The position numbers and the translations under genes were made by a program. The notes under the pieces were generated by a model. That model was not told the DNA's origin and searched no databases. It saw only the letters and a list, made by a program, of their open reading frames with translations. This document shows, piece after piece, positions 34,886-44,425 of a DNA stretch of 64,000 bases (the first letter of the stretch is position 1; each line of letters starts with the position of its first letter). The DNA comes from Pseudomonas sp. MAG733B (GTDB taxonomy: Bacteria; Pseudomonadota; Gammaproteobacteria; Pseudomonadales; Pseudomonadaceae): NCBI RefSeq assembly GCF_036884845.1, contig NZ_CP145732.1, positions 558,001-622,000 on the forward strand. Reading direction: 5' to 3'.

Positions 34886-37168
34886 ATGAATGATCTGGCC
34901 AATTCCAACATGACTACTAATCCCCCCAAGCGAATTGACTTCAATACGCCTGAGTTGCAACGCAAGCGCCGCATCCGCGCGCTCAAGGATCGCTTCACTC
35001 GCTGGTACGTCCTCATCGGCGGCCTGGCGGTGCTGGCAGCCATCACACTGATCTTCTTCTTCCTCGCGTATGTCGTTGCGCCCCTGTTCCAGGGTGCCAG
35101 CCTGACGGCGAAAGATGCGATCACCCCAGCCTGGATGCAGGACGCCGGCAAGCCACTGATGATCTCGCTCGAAGAGCAGAACCAGGTGGCGATGCGGGTT
35201 TCCGACAAGGGCCAGGCATTGTTCTTCGATATCGACAGTGGCGCCGAACTCAAGCGCGTCGATCTGCCTGTTCCGGCCGGCGCTACCGTGACCTCCATCG
35301 GGGAAGACCAGCCAGGTCATCCGCTGGTGGCCGTGGGCTTGTCCAACGGTCAGGCACTGGTGTTCCGTCACACCTACAAAGTCAGCTACCCGGACGGCAA
35401 GAAAACCATCTCGCCAGCCATCGAATATCCGTATGGCGAAACTCCGATTGCACTGAACGAATCCGGCGGCGCGCTGGAGCACGTCAGTCTCAACGCCACC
35501 GATTCGACTCTGATGCTGGTCGGTTCCACCGGTTCGCAACTCAATGTTCTGTCGCTGACCAGCGAAGAAAACATGATGACCGGCGAAATCACCAACGAGC
35601 AGAAACGCATCGACCTGCCGCAAATGACCGAGCCGGTGAAGAACATCTTCGTCGATCCGCGTCAGCAGTGGCTGTACGTGATCAACGGTCGTGCCCAGGC
35701 CGACGTGTTCAGCTTGCGCGACAAGAGCCTCAACGGTCGCTACAAATTGCTGGAAAACGGCGAAGCTGAAATCACTGCCAGCACCCAACTGGTTGGTGGC
35801 ATCTCGCTGATCCTTGGCGACTCCAAAGGTGGTTTGGCCCAGTGGTTCATGGCGCGCGACCCGGATGGCGAACAGCGCCTGAAGCAGATCCGTACCTTCC
35901 AGATGGGCACCACGCCGATCGTTGAAATCACCGCCGAAGAACGTCGCAAGGGCTTCATTGCACTGGACGCCTCCGGCAAGCTCGGCGTATTCCACAGCAC
36001 CGCGCACCGCACTTTGCTGGTTGATCCGGTGGTCGAAGGCCAAGGCATTTTCGGTCTGTCGCCACGGGCCAACCGTGTGATCGTGGAAGCCGGCGGCAAG
36101 CTGCAACCGTTGCTGCTCGACAACCCGCACCCGGAAGTGTCGTGGAGCGCGTTGTGGAGCAAGGTCTGGTACGAGAACTACGACGAGCCTAAATACGTCT
36201 GGCAATCGACCGCCGCCAACACCGATTTCGAACCCAAGCTGAGCCTGTCGCCGCTGACCTTCGGTACCCTGAAAGCCGCGTTCTACGCCATGCTGCTGGC
36301 CGCACCTCTGGCCGTTGCTGCTGCGATCTACACCGCGTACTTCATGGCTCCGGGCATGCGCCGCAAGGTCAAGCCAGTGATCGAGCTGATGGAAGCGATG
36401 CCGACGGTGATCCTCGGTTTCTTCGCCGGTCTGTTTCTCGCACCGTATGTGGAAGGGCATTTGCCGGGCATCTTCAGCCTGTTGATGTTGCTGCCGATCG
36501 GCATTCTGGTGGCGGGTTTCGCCTTCAGTCGCCTGCCTGAATCGATCCGCCTGAGAGTGCCGGATGGTTGGGAAAGTGCGCTGCTGATTCCAGTGATCCT
36601 GTTCGTAGGCTGGCTCTCGCTGTACATGAGCCCGTTCATGGAGAACTGGTTCTTCGGCGGAGACATGCGCATGTGGATCTCCCACGACCTGGGCATCACC
36701 TACGACCAGCGCAACGCACTGGTGGTCGGTCTGGCCATGGGCTTCGCGGTGATCCCGAACATCTACTCGATCGCCGAAGACGCCGTGTTCAGCGTGCCGC
36801 GTGGCCTGACCCTGGGTTCCCTGGCCCTCGGCGCCACGCCGTGGCAGACCATGACTCGCGTGGTGATCCTGACCGCCAGCCCGGGCATCTTCTCGGCGCT
36901 GATGATCGGCATGGGCCGTGCGGTCGGTGAAACCATGATCGTGTTGATGGCCACCGGTAACACCCCGGTCATGGAAATGAACCTGTTCGAAGGTCTGCGC
37001 ACCCTGGCCGCCAACGTCGCGGTGGAAATGCCGGAGTCGGAAGTCGGCGGCAGCCACTACCGCGTGCTGTTCCTCTCGGCGCTGGTGCTGCTGTTGTTCA
37101 CCTTCGTCATGAACACCCTCGCGGAACTGATTCGTCAGCGTCTGCGCAAGAAATACTCGTCGCTTTAA
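34886..37168 (+). CDS. pstC: Phosphate ABC transporter permease PstC, extended form
   Basis: 760-residue permease, more than twice the E. coli length. One helix near 45-65, then about 370 residues of non-membrane sequence with repeated beta-propeller-like units (LFFDIDSGAELKRVDLP, GQALVFRHTYK, LMLVGSTGSQLNVLSL, LYVINGRAQADVFSLRD), then the six-helix permease (about 465-760) with the EAA-loop segment GATPWQTMTRVVILTASPG. The extension is predicted extracytoplasmic and is typical of pseudomonads; its job is unknown. ATG 34886 chosen, with AGGGTG just upstream; the GTG six bases earlier is too close to that site. Confidence 0.92.
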   Translation: MNDLANSNMTTNPPKRIDFNTPELQRKRRIRALKDRFTRWYVLIGGLAVLAAITLIFFFLAYVVAPLFQGASLTAKDAITPAWMQDAGKPLMISLEEQNQVAMRVSDKGQALFFDIDSGAELKRVDLPVPAGATVTSIGEDQPGHPLVAVGLSNGQALVFRHTYKVSYPDGKKTISPAIEYPYGETPIALNESGGALEHVSLNATDSTLMLVGSTGSQLNVLSLTSEENMMTGEITNEQKRIDLPQMTEPVKNIFVDPRQQWLYVINGRAQADVFSLRDKSLNGRYKLLENGEAEITASTQLVGGISLILGDSKGGLAQWFMARDPDGEQRLKQIRTFQMGTTPIVEITAEERRKGFIALDASGKLGVFHSTAHRTLLVDPVVEGQGIFGLSPRANRVIVEAGGKLQPLLLDNPHPEVSWSALWSKVWYENYDEPKYVWQSTAANTDFEPKLSLSPLTFGTLKAAFYAMLLAAPLAVAAAIYTAYFMAPGMRRKVKPVIELMEAMPTVILGFFAGLFLAPYVEGHLPGIFSLLMLLPIGILVAGFAFSRLPESIRLRVPDGWESALLIPVILFVGWLSLYMSPFMENWFFGGDMRMWISHDLGITYDQRNALVVGLAMGFAVIPNIYSIAEDAVFSVPRGLTLGSLALGATPWQTMTRVVILTASPGIFSALMIGMGRAVGETMIVLMATGNTPVMEMNLFEGLRTLAANVAVEMPESEVGGSHYRVLFLSALVLLLFTFVMNTLAELIRQRLRKKYSSL

Positions 37169-37183
37169 GAAAGGTAGAAGTCT

Positions 37184-38854
37184 GTGAAACAGAACTCCCT
37201 GAAAGGATGGTTCAAGAGCGGCGCCCCCGGTGTCTGGATCAGCGGTGGCGCGGTGTCCATCGCGGTCATCATGACCATTGGCTTGCTGGCGGTGATTGCC
37301 GTGCGTGGCCTGGGTCACTTCTGGCCGGCGGATCTGGTGCACGCCAGCTACGACGTGCCGGGCCAGGCTAATCACCTGGTGGTCGGCGAAATCGTACAGA
37401 AGGAAGAAGTGCCGCGTGCGCGTCTGAAGAGCGCCGGCCTGCCGGTGCCTGATGAAGGCCCCGAGTTCATGACCCGCGAGCTGATCAAGGTCGGCAACCG
37501 TGACCTGAACGGCAACGACTTCACCTGGATCGTCGGCGAGTGGCTGACCAACCAGAAGACCCCGGTCGAGTTGATGGCGCTGGAACGTCGTGAGTGGGGC
37601 AACTTCTACGGTTACCTGGTCAACGTCAAACAGGACGGCAAGGTCATCGCTGAAGGCGAAGCTGCCTGGCCAGAGCTGCAAGCGCGGATCAACCGTGTGA
37701 ATCAGCTGGCCGCGCAACTCAAGACCCTGGAAAAGGTTGATATCGGTGCGATCAACGCCGGTCTCGAACGTATCCGTCTGCATAGCCGCAAACTGGAACT
37801 GGATGGCAAGCTCGACGCCGCTGCGCAAGCGGACATGGAATCCGAGCGCGCCGAACTGAACGCCCGTTATCAGGATATCGAAGCGCGTCTGAGTGACCTG
37901 CACGCGCAGTTCAACCGCGATGCGTTGACCGCTCGCGACGCTAACGGCAAAGAGATCGAAATCGGTCTGGGCAAAGTGGTTCACGCCTACCAGCCGAACG
38001 CGATGAGCACCTTCACCAAGGTTGGTTTCTACTTCAGCAAGATCTGGGAGTTCCTCTCGGACGACCCGCGTGAAGCGAACACCGAAGGCGGGATTTTCCC
38101 GGCGATCTTCGGCACCGTGATGATGACGTTGATCATGGCGATGATCGTGACTCCGTTCGGCGTACTGGCCGCGGTGTACCTGCGTGAGTACGCCAAGCAG
38201 AACACCCTGACGCGGATCATCCGTATCGCGGTGAACAACCTCGCTGGCGTTCCGGCGATCGTTTACGGCGTGTTCGGTCTGGGCTTCTTCGTTTACGTAC
38301 TCGGTGGCTCGGTCGACCGCTTGTTCTTCCCGGAAGCGTTGCCGGCACCGACCTTCGGTACACCAGGTCTGCTCTGGGCATCGCTGACACTGGCGCTGCT
38401 GGCGGTGCCGGTGGTGATCGTGGCCACGGAAGAAGGTCTGGCACGTATCCCGCGTACCGTGCGTGAAGGCTCGTTGGCCCTCGGCGCGACCAAGGCTGAA
38501 ACCTTGTGGAAGATTGTGATCCCGATGGCCAGCCCGGCGATGATGACCGGCATGATCCTCGCGGTGGCCCGTGCCGCCGGTGAAGTGGCGCCGCTGATGC
38601 TGGTGGGTGTGGTGAAACTGGCGCCGTCGCTGCCGGTGGACGGCAACTACCCGTACCTGCACCTGGACCAGAAAATCATGCACCTGGGCTTCCACATTTA
38701 TGACGTCGGCTTCCAGAGCCCGAACGTTGAAGCCGCACGACCGCTGGTGTACGCCACGGCGCTGCTGCTGGTGCTGGTGATCGCGACGTTGAACCTGTCG
38801 GCGGTGTACATCCGTAACCACCTGCGCGAGAAGTACAAGGCGCTGGATAGCTGA
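37184..38854 (+). CDS. pstA: Phosphate ABC transporter permease PstA, extended form
   Basis: 556-residue permease starting at GTG, 15 bases after pstC. Helix 1 (about 22-45) is followed by about 230 residues of extracytoplasmic sequence with an acidic beta-rich part and a strongly helical, coiled-coil-like stretch (QLAAQLKTLEKVDIG, then RLHSRKLELDGKLDAAAQ, about 165-245). The permease core (about 300-556) has the EAA loop GATKAETLWKIVIPMASPA. E. coli PstA lacks the insert. The partner of PstC in the phosphate channel. Confidence 0.92.
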   Translation: MKQNSLKGWFKSGAPGVWISGGAVSIAVIMTIGLLAVIAVRGLGHFWPADLVHASYDVPGQANHLVVGEIVQKEEVPRARLKSAGLPVPDEGPEFMTRELIKVGNRDLNGNDFTWIVGEWLTNQKTPVELMALERREWGNFYGYLVNVKQDGKVIAEGEAAWPELQARINRVNQLAAQLKTLEKVDIGAINAGLERIRLHSRKLELDGKLDAAAQADMESERAELNARYQDIEARLSDLHAQFNRDALTARDANGKEIEIGLGKVVHAYQPNAMSTFTKVGFYFSKIWEFLSDDPREANTEGGIFPAIFGTVMMTLIMAMIVTPFGVLAAVYLREYAKQNTLTRIIRIAVNNLAGVPAIVYGVFGLGFFVYVLGGSVDRLFFPEALPAPTFGTPGLLWASLTLALLAVPVVIVATEEGLARIPRTVREGSLALGATKAETLWKIVIPMASPAMMTGMILAVARAAGEVAPLMLVGVVKLAPSLPVDGNYPYLHLDQKIMHLGFHIYDVGFQSPNVEAARPLVYATALLLVLVIATLNLSAVYIRNHLREKYKALDS

Positions 38855-38873
38855 TTTGCAGCACTGATTTCTA

Positions 38874-38960
38874 TGTGGGAGCCAGCCTGCTGGCGATGGC
38901 ATCTCCGCGGTTTCAGAGTTAGACCGCGTCGCTAGCATCGCCAGCAGGCTGGCTCCCACA
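38874..38960. repeat. REPIN 6 (GAGCCAGCCTGCTGGCGATGG type) inside the pst operon
   Basis: Left arm TGTGGGAGCCAGCCTGCTGG, right arm its complement, starting 19 bases after the pstA stop and ending 37 bases before pstB. The spacer contains a further partial palindrome (CCGCGG...). Unlike most of the elements here it lies within an operon. Confidence 0.92.
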
Positions 38961-38997
38961 AAAACTGAACCGAATTTGTTAGCACAGGGAGCCTCCC

Positions 38998-39831
38998 ATG
39001 CAGCACGAAACACATACCCACGGCATCAACATGTCTGCCCTGGGCCGCGACAAACAGAGCCTGAGCCTTGAGCAGGAAACCGTGGCCATTGAAGTGCCCG
39101 GCCTGAGCCTGTTCTACGGCGACAAGCAAGCGCTGTACGACGTCAGCATGAACATTCCGAAACAGCGCGTGACCGCCTTCATCGGTCCGTCCGGCTGCGG
39201 CAAGTCCACGCTGCTGCGTACGTTCAACCGCATGAACGACCTGGTTGATGGCTGCCGCGTCGAAGGCGAGATCAACCTGTACGGCAACAACATCTACCGC
39301 AAGGGCGAAGACGTGGCCGAGCTGCGTCGTCGCGTCGGCATGGTGTTCCAGAAGCCGAACCCGTTCCCGAAAACCATCTACGAGAACGTGGTCTACGGCC
39401 TGCGCATCCAGGGCATCAACAAGAAGCGCGTACTCGACGAAGCCGTTGAATGGGCACTGAAAGGCGCGGCACTGTGGGACGAAGTCAAAGACCGTCTGCA
39501 CGAGTCGGCACTTGGCCTGTCCGGTGGTCAGCAGCAACGTCTGGTGATCGCGCGCACCATCGCCGTGGAGCCGGAAGTGCTGCTGCTCGACGAACCGTGC
39601 TCGGCACTCGACCCGATCTCCACGCTGAAAGTCGAAGAGCTGATCTACGAACTGAAATCGAAATTCACCATCGTCATCGTGACCCACAACATGCAACAGG
39701 CCGCGCGGGTTTCCGACTACACGGCGTTCATGTACATGGGCAAACTGGTGGAGTTCGGCGACACGGATACCCTGTTCACCAATCCGGCGAAGAAGCAGAC
39801 CGAAGACTACATCACCGGTCGCTATGGCTAG
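38998..39831 (+). CDS. pstB: Phosphate ABC transporter ATPase PstB
   Basis: 277-residue ABC ATPase of the Pst transporter. Walker [13 protein letters not shown] (about 63), signature [15 protein letters not shown] (about 172) and Walker [14 protein letters not shown] (about 192). The N-terminal 35 residues precede the ABC core and contain His residues, a Pseudomonas feature. Start ATG 38998 with GGGAGCC upstream. Followed after 71 bases by phoU. Confidence 0.95.
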   Translation: MQHETHTHGINMSALGRDKQSLSLEQETVAIEVPGLSLFYGDKQALYDVSMNIPKQRVTAFIGPSGCGKSTLLRTFNRMNDLVDGCRVEGEINLYGNNIYRKGEDVAELRRRVGMVFQKPNPFPKTIYENVVYGLRIQGINKKRVLDEAVEWALKGAALWDEVKDRLHESALGLSGGQQQRLVIARTIAVEPEVLLLDEPCSALDPISTLKVEELIYELKSKFTIVIVTHNMQQAARVSDYTAFMYMGKLVEFGDTDTLFTNPAKKQTEDYITGRYG

Positions 39832-39902
39832 GAAGCTGTGGTTGTTCACTGAACTGACGCTGCGGCCCACCGCACCTTACCGGACGCTCCAAGGACGCCA
39901 AC

Positions 39903-40664
39903 ATGATTAGTAAAGAAGGCCTTACCCACCACATTTCCGCGCAGTTCAACGCCGAGCTTGAGGAAGTGCGCAGCCACCTCCTGGCCATGGGCGGACTGGT
40001 CGAGAAGCAGGTCAACGACGCGGTGACCGCGCTGATCGAGGCCGACTCCGGCCTGGCCCAGCAGGTGCGCGAGATCGACGACCAGATCAACCAGATGGAA
40101 CGCAACATCGACGAAGAATGCCTGCGCATTCTGGCCCGTCGTCAGCCGGCAGCGTCCGACTTGCGCCTGATCATCAGCATCTCCAAGTCGGTGATCGACC
40201 TGGAGCGCATCGGTGACGAAGCGACCAAGATCGCCCGTCGCGCCATCCAGTTGTGCGAAGAAGGCGAAGCGCCGCGCGGGTACGTCGAGGTTCGTCACAT
40301 CGGCGATCAGGTGCGCAACATGGTTCGCGATGCGCTGGACGCGTTTGCCCGCTTCGACGCCGACCTGGCGCTGTCGGTGGCGCAGTACGACAAGATCATC
40401 GACCGCGAATACAAGACCGCCCTGCGTGAGCTGGCGACCTACATGATGGAAGATCCACGCTCTATCTCGCGGGTCTTGAGCATTATCTGGGTGCTGCGTT
40501 CGCTGGAGCGCATCGGCGACCACGCGCGCAATATCTCGGAACTGGTGATTTACCTGGTGCGCGGCACCGACGTACGTCACTTGGGCCTCAAGCGCATGAA
40601 AGAAGAAGTTGAAGGAACAAGCGGCGAAACCGCTAATGTTCCGGGCAAAGCTGACGATAAGTAA
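39903..40664 (+). CDS. phoU: Phosphate signalling regulator PhoU
   Basis: 253-residue all-helical protein of two PhoU repeats, each with the metal-binding motif: ERIGDEATKIARRA (about 100) and ERIGDHARNISEL (about 200). It links Pst transport to PhoR, keeping PhoR inactive when phosphate is plentiful. Last gene of the pst cluster; a strong terminator follows 16 bases later. Confidence 0.95.
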   Translation: MISKEGLTHHISAQFNAELEEVRSHLLAMGGLVEKQVNDAVTALIEADSGLAQQVREIDDQINQMERNIDEECLRILARRQPAASDLRLIISISKSVIDLERIGDEATKIARRAIQLCEEGEAPRGYVEVRHIGDQVRNMVRDALDAFARFDADLALSVAQYDKIIDREYKTALRELATYMMEDPRSISRVLSIIWVLRSLERIGDHARNISELVIYLVRGTDVRHLGLKRMKEEVEGTSGETANVPGKADDK

Positions 40665-40680
40665 GATTGCCCAAGTAAAG

Positions 40681-40707
40681 CGCCCGGCCTTTTGGCCGGG
40701 CGTTTTT
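40681..40707 (+). terminator. Rho-independent terminator of the pst-phoU operon
   Basis: Perfect CGCCCGGCC / GGCCGGGCG stem, loop TTTT, then five T. It separates the pst-phoU unit from the response regulator gene. Confidence 0.92.
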
Positions 40708-40832
40708 ATTTGCGGTCCACGAATTCGTAAAGCAGCACCCCGCGAACGAAAAGTCCGGCGTGACTGAAGGTTTTTGGCAATGTGCCATCAGCAAAGCGGT
40801 ATGCTTGCCGGGATTTTTTAAAGGGGTTATGG

Positions 40833-41735
40833 ATGAGTAAGGTCAGTGTTTTGGTCGTGGACGACGCCTCGTTCATTCGTGACCTGGTGAAGAAATGCCT
40901 GCGTAACTATTTCCCGGGCATGCGGATCGAAGACGCCGTCAACGGCAAAAAGGCTCAGGCCATGTTGGTCAAGGAAGCGTTCGACCTGGTTCTGTGCGAC
41001 TGGGAAATGCCGGAAATGTCCGGGCTGGAACTGCTGACCTGGTGCCGCGAGCAAGACAACCTCAAAGGCATGCCGTTCGTGATGGTGACCAGCCGTGGCG
41101 ACAAAGAGAACGTCGTGCAGGCGATCCAGGCCGGTGTCTCCGGTTACGTCAGCAAGCCGTTCACCAACGAGCAACTGATCACCAAGGTCAAACAAGCGCT
41201 GCACAAGGTCGGCAAGCTCGACGCCTTGATCAACGTCGCGGCGACCAAAACCAGCTCGGCATTCGGCAACGATTCCCTGAGCGCTTTGACCGGCGGCAAG
41301 CCTGCCGTGGTTGCGGCGGCACCTGCTGCAGCACCGTCCCGCGGACTGCTCAACAGCCCACCGGTCAAGGCACCGGTGGCCGCTGCTGCAGCCGGAGGAG
41401 GACGTGGCCAGGGCCAATTGCGCCTGCCGAACGGCATCCAGCAATGCGTGATCAAGGCCCTGAGCCTCAAGGAAGCACTGCTGGTGGTCAAACGCGCGGA
41501 CACCCTGCCGCAAGTCCTCGACAGTGCGGTGCTCGACCTGGAGCAGGGCGACAACGCCGAAACCGCGCGCCTCAACGGCTACCTGCACGCGATCGTCGCC
41601 CACGAACAGAAACCCGACAGCGAATGGCTGCAACTGACCTTCCGCTTCGTCGATCAGGACGCGCAGAAACTCGACTACATCTCCCGCCTGATTGCCCGTG
41701 GTACTGCGCAGAAGCACTTTATTCCGGGGGCTTGA
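40833..41735 (+). CDS. Response regulator with C-terminal PilZ-like domain
   Basis: 300-residue protein. CheY-like receiver (1-120) with acidic pair DD (10-11), phospho-acceptor Asp56 in LCDWEMP, Thr/Ser switch and Lys in SKPF. A Pro/Ala-rich linker (about 150-205) leads to about 95 residues (about 210-300) that look like a divergent PilZ domain (IKALSLKEALLVV, then FRFVDQDAQKLDYISRLI), though the RxxxR and DxSxxG c-di-GMP motifs are not seen. No kinase gene is beside it. PAO1 has an equivalent between phoU and the M23 gene (PA5364 from memory). Start ATG 40833. Confidence 0.85.
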   Translation: MSKVSVLVVDDASFIRDLVKKCLRNYFPGMRIEDAVNGKKAQAMLVKEAFDLVLCDWEMPEMSGLELLTWCREQDNLKGMPFVMVTSRGDKENVVQAIQAGVSGYVSKPFTNEQLITKVKQALHKVGKLDALINVAATKTSSAFGNDSLSALTGGKPAVVAAAPAAAPSRGLLNSPPVKAPVAAAAAGGGRGQGQLRLPNGIQQCVIKALSLKEALLVVKRADTLPQVLDSAVLDLEQGDNAETARLNGYLHAIVAHEQKPDSEWLQLTFRFVDQDAQKLDYISRLIARGTAQKHFIPGA

Positions 41736-41756
41736 TTTAGCGTCGTCTGTCAGATT

Positions 41757-41826
41757 GCCATCGCGGGCAAGCCCGCTCCCACAGGTACAGTGAAAACCTT
41801 GTGGGAGCGGGCTTGCCCGCGATGAG
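41757..41826. repeat. REPIN 7 (GAGCGGGCTTGCCCGCGATG type)
   Basis: The shortest element in the window, about 70 bases: left arm CCATCGCGGGCAAGCCCGCT and right arm GAGCGGGCTTGCCCGCGATG, heads inward with a short spacer. Between the response regulator and M23 peptidase genes, both plus strand. Confidence 0.92.
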
Positions 41827-41942
41827 GCCGGAACGATCACCGCTCATCCCCGCCCCGTCCATTTTGAAACATCTGTCGACTACGCCGGTCCATTCCGACT
41901 GCTAGGCTAAATCCCAGGCCTTACTCGACAGAATACTTCCCC

Positions 41943-42839
41943 ATGTTCGCGCGCCTGCTGTTTTTCTGTGGTCTGTGCATGGCCTGCGCCTCGGCTATGG
42001 CCATGACGATCTACAAGTCCACCGATGCCAATGGCGTGGTCTCTTACAGTGACCGCCCCACAAAAGGCGCCAAGGTGTTCGTTTTTCGTGATCGGATGGT
42101 CGAAAACCTTGGGCGTCAGGTGTACTACGTGATCATGAAGAAGGACGGCGTCGACAGCGTGTACGTGCGCAACGACCTGTATGCGCCGGTAGAGATCGAA
42201 TTGAGTTTCGCCGGCGTGAAGAACGTCAACGGCGCACCGGGCCGGCCGATTCGGCGGGTGATACCGCTGCGCACCAGCGTTCGTCTGGCGCAGCTCACGG
42301 CGAAACAAGCCTCAAAGCCGCTGGCGTATATCCCCAAGCTCAAATATTCGCTGGGCGACCCCTCAGGCACCGCCGTGGGCTACCGGTATCCGTTGCCCTG
42401 GCGTGGCGGCCCATTCCGGATCAGTCAGGGCGCCAATGGTCCTTATAGCCACTTTGGTCCCAAGAGCCGTTACGCCATAGACATTGCCATGCCTGAAGGC
42501 ACACCGATCATTGCTGCGCGGGGCGGGGTGGTGGTGAAAACCGAAAACAGCCAGGCTGGGCGTGGCACCGATGCATCCGGCAATTTCGTGCGGGTGCTGC
42601 ACAATGACGGGACGATGGGCGTGTACCTGCACCTGAAGAAAGGCTCGGTCAGGGTTCGAGAGGGGCAAAAGGTGGCGGTGGGCAGCGCCTTGGCGCTGTC
42701 GGGCAACACCGGCAACAGCACCGGGCCGCACCTGCATTTCGTGGTGCAGCGCAATACCGGGATGGGGCTGGTGTCGATTCCTTATCGGTTCAATCAACCG
42801 GTGGGGGCGTTGCCCAACTTTGCGTTGGGCAAGCAGTGA
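41943..42839 (+). CDS. M23 (LytM) family metallopeptidase with DUF4124 domain
   Basis: 298-residue exported protein. Signal peptide (about 1-20, ASAMA), DUF4124 strand segment IYKSTDANGVVSYSDRP, and a LytM peptidase domain (about 150-285) with HFGPKSRYAIDIAMPEGTPI (zinc ligands H and D, split motif near 165), HL and HLHFVVQ near 262, giving the HxxxD and HxH ligand set. Predicted role is peptidoglycan endopeptidase or regulator of one. It converges with the CNNM-family gene. Confidence 0.9.
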   Translation: MFARLLFFCGLCMACASAMAMTIYKSTDANGVVSYSDRPTKGAKVFVFRDRMVENLGRQVYYVIMKKDGVDSVYVRNDLYAPVEIELSFAGVKNVNGAPGRPIRRVIPLRTSVRLAQLTAKQASKPLAYIPKLKYSLGDPSGTAVGYRYPLPWRGGPFRISQGANGPYSHFGPKSRYAIDIAMPEGTPIIAARGGVVVKTENSQAGRGTDASGNFVRVLHNDGTMGVYLHLKKGSVRVREGQKVAVGSALALSGNTGNSTGPHLHFVVQRNTGMGLVSIPYRFNQPVGALPNFALGKQ

Positions 42840-42858
42840 GCGATTGAACGCCGCAATC

Positions 42859-42952
42859 CCTGTAGGAGCCGAGCTTGCTCGCGATAGCGATGTGTCAGTT
42901 TCCGTGATGTTGGATGTGCCGCCGTCATCGCGAGCAAGCTCAGCTCCTACAG
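42859..42952. repeat. REPIN 8 (GAGCCGAGCTTGCTCGCGATAG type)
   Basis: Left arm CCTGTAGGAGCCGAGCTTGC, right arm complementary except for one base in the outer stem (CTCAGCTCC against GGAGCCGAG, a C-to-A type mismatch). In the gap between convergent M23 and CNNM genes. Confidence 0.9.
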
Positions 42953-42961
42953 ATGGGTGAC

Positions 42962-44302
42962 TTAATCCAGCATCAACACCTTGGCCAGAATGATCTTCGG
43001 CCCTTTCATCTTCTTGATGATGATCCGCAGGCCTTCGACTTCCAGCACTTCTTCCTCTTCCGGAACTCGCTTCAGGCTTTCGTAGACCAGCCCGGCAAGG
43101 GTTTCGGCTTCGACGTGGTCGAGGTCGATGCCCAGCAGTCGTTCAACCTTGAACAGCGGCGTATCGCCCCGCACCAGCAACTTGCCCGGTTGATACGCGA
43201 GGATCCCGCGCTCGGCCTTGCGGTGTTCGTCCTGAATGTCGCCCACCAGCACTTCCAGCACGTCTTCCATGGTCAGGTAGCCGATGATGTTGCCGTCGGC
43301 CTCTTCGACCACGGCGAAGTGCGAGCCGCCCTTGCGGAACTGTTCCAGCAATTGCGACAGCGGCATGTGCCGGGAAACGCGCTCCAGCGGACGGGTCAGT
43401 TCAGCCAGGTTGAACGACTCGGGAATGTGGTCCAGCGCCGCCAGTTCCAGCAACAGGTCCTTGATGTGCAGCAGGCCGACGAACTCCTGGCGCTCGCTGT
43501 CGTACACCGGATAACGGCTGAACTTGTGGCGACGGAACATCGCCAGGATCTGCTTGAGCGGGGCGTTGAATTCCAAAGTCACCAGGTCTTCACGGGAGTT
43601 GGCCCAGTCGACCACTTCCAGTTCGCCCATTTCCACCGCCGAGGCCAGCACGCGCATGCCTTGGTCGCTCGGGTCCTGGCCACGGCTGGAGTGCAGGATC
43701 AGTTTCAGTTCTTCGCGGCTGTAATGGTGCTCATGGTGCGGGCCCGGTTCACCTTGCCCGGCGATGCGCAAGATGGTGTTGGCGCTGGCGTTGAGCAGGT
43801 AAATCGCCGGGTACATGGCCCAGTAGAACAGGTACAGCGGCACGGCGGTCCACAGCGACAGTAGCTCGGGTTTGCGGATTGCCCAGGATTTCGGGGCCAG
43901 CTCGCCGACCACGATGTGCAGGTACGAAATGATGAAGAACGCGGTGAAGAACGATACGCCTTTGACCACTTCTGCGGACTGCACGCCGACCGTTTCGAGC
44001 AACGGTTCCAGGAGGTGCGCGAACGCCGGCTCGCCGACCCAGCCAAGGCCCAGCGAGGCCAGGGTAATACCCAATTGGCACGCCGACAGGTAGGCATCGA
44101 GCTGACTGTGTACGGTGCGCAGGATGTGGCCGCGCCAGCCGTGCTGCTCAGCGATGGCTTCGACGCGGGTCGAGCGCAATTTGACCATGGCAAATTCCGC
44201 CGCAACGAAAAAGCCGTTGAGCAAAACCAGGATCAGAGCAAAAAGAATCATGCCGAAGTCGGCGAAAATTGTAGCGAGGGTCAAACCAGGGGAAGGGTCC
44301 AT
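42962..44302 (-). CDS. CNNM/CorC family membrane protein (DUF21, CBS pair, CorC domain)
   Basis: 446-residue hemolysin-III-unrelated DUF21 protein: three to four hydrophobic segments in about 15-165 including LNGFFVAAEFAMVKLRS, then two CBS domains (about 225-345) and a CorC/HlyC domain at the C-terminus (about 360-440). This family is implicated in magnesium and cobalt efflux. The location next to phoR is conserved in pseudomonads as recalled. No kinase or transporter is fused. Confidence 0.88.
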   Translation of the reverse strand: MDPSPGLTLATIFADFGMILFALILVLLNGFFVAAEFAMVKLRSTRVEAIAEQHGWRGHILRTVHSQLDAYLSACQLGITLASLGLGWVGEPAFAHLLEPLLETVGVQSAEVVKGVSFFTAFFIISYLHIVVGELAPKSWAIRKPELLSLWTAVPLYLFYWAMYPAIYLLNASANTILRIAGQGEPGPHHEHHYSREELKLILHSSRGQDPSDQGMRVLASAVEMGELEVVDWANSREDLVTLEFNAPLKQILAMFRRHKFSRYPVYDSERQEFVGLLHIKDLLLELAALDHIPESFNLAELTRPLERVSRHMPLSQLLEQFRKGGSHFAVVEEADGNIIGYLTMEDVLEVLVGDIQDEHRKAERGILAYQPGKLLVRGDTPLFKVERLLGIDLDHVEAETLAGLVYESLKRVPEEEEVLEVEGLRIIIKKMKGPKIILAKVLMLD

Positions 44303-44366
44303 GATGGAGTTTTGCGGTTTCCGTGTATTCGAAAGGAAAGAAAAATGTGCGCCTGAAGTGCAGGCA

Positions 44367-44394
44367 CAAGTCAGCCAATGTAGCGGCTGACTTG
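44367..44394. repeat. Inverted repeat downstream of phoR
   Basis: Perfect CAAGTCAGCC / GGCTGACTTG with an 8-base loop, between phoR and the CNNM gene, both minus strand. No T-run follows on either strand, so it is either a weak terminator or an mRNA 3'-end hairpin. Confidence 0.5.
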
Positions 44395-44425
44395 GCGATT
44401 GCCTAGTGGCGTGTGCTGGCCGGTA

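Noticed and set aside
34838..39013. A 1391-codon open frame on the minus strand opposite pstC-pstA-pstB start.
   Set aside because: It is antisense to three clear genes and its translation is low-complexity His/Gln/Arg-rich, as expected from complementing GC-biased codons. It has no domain. Mirror-frame open reading is common in high-GC genomes.
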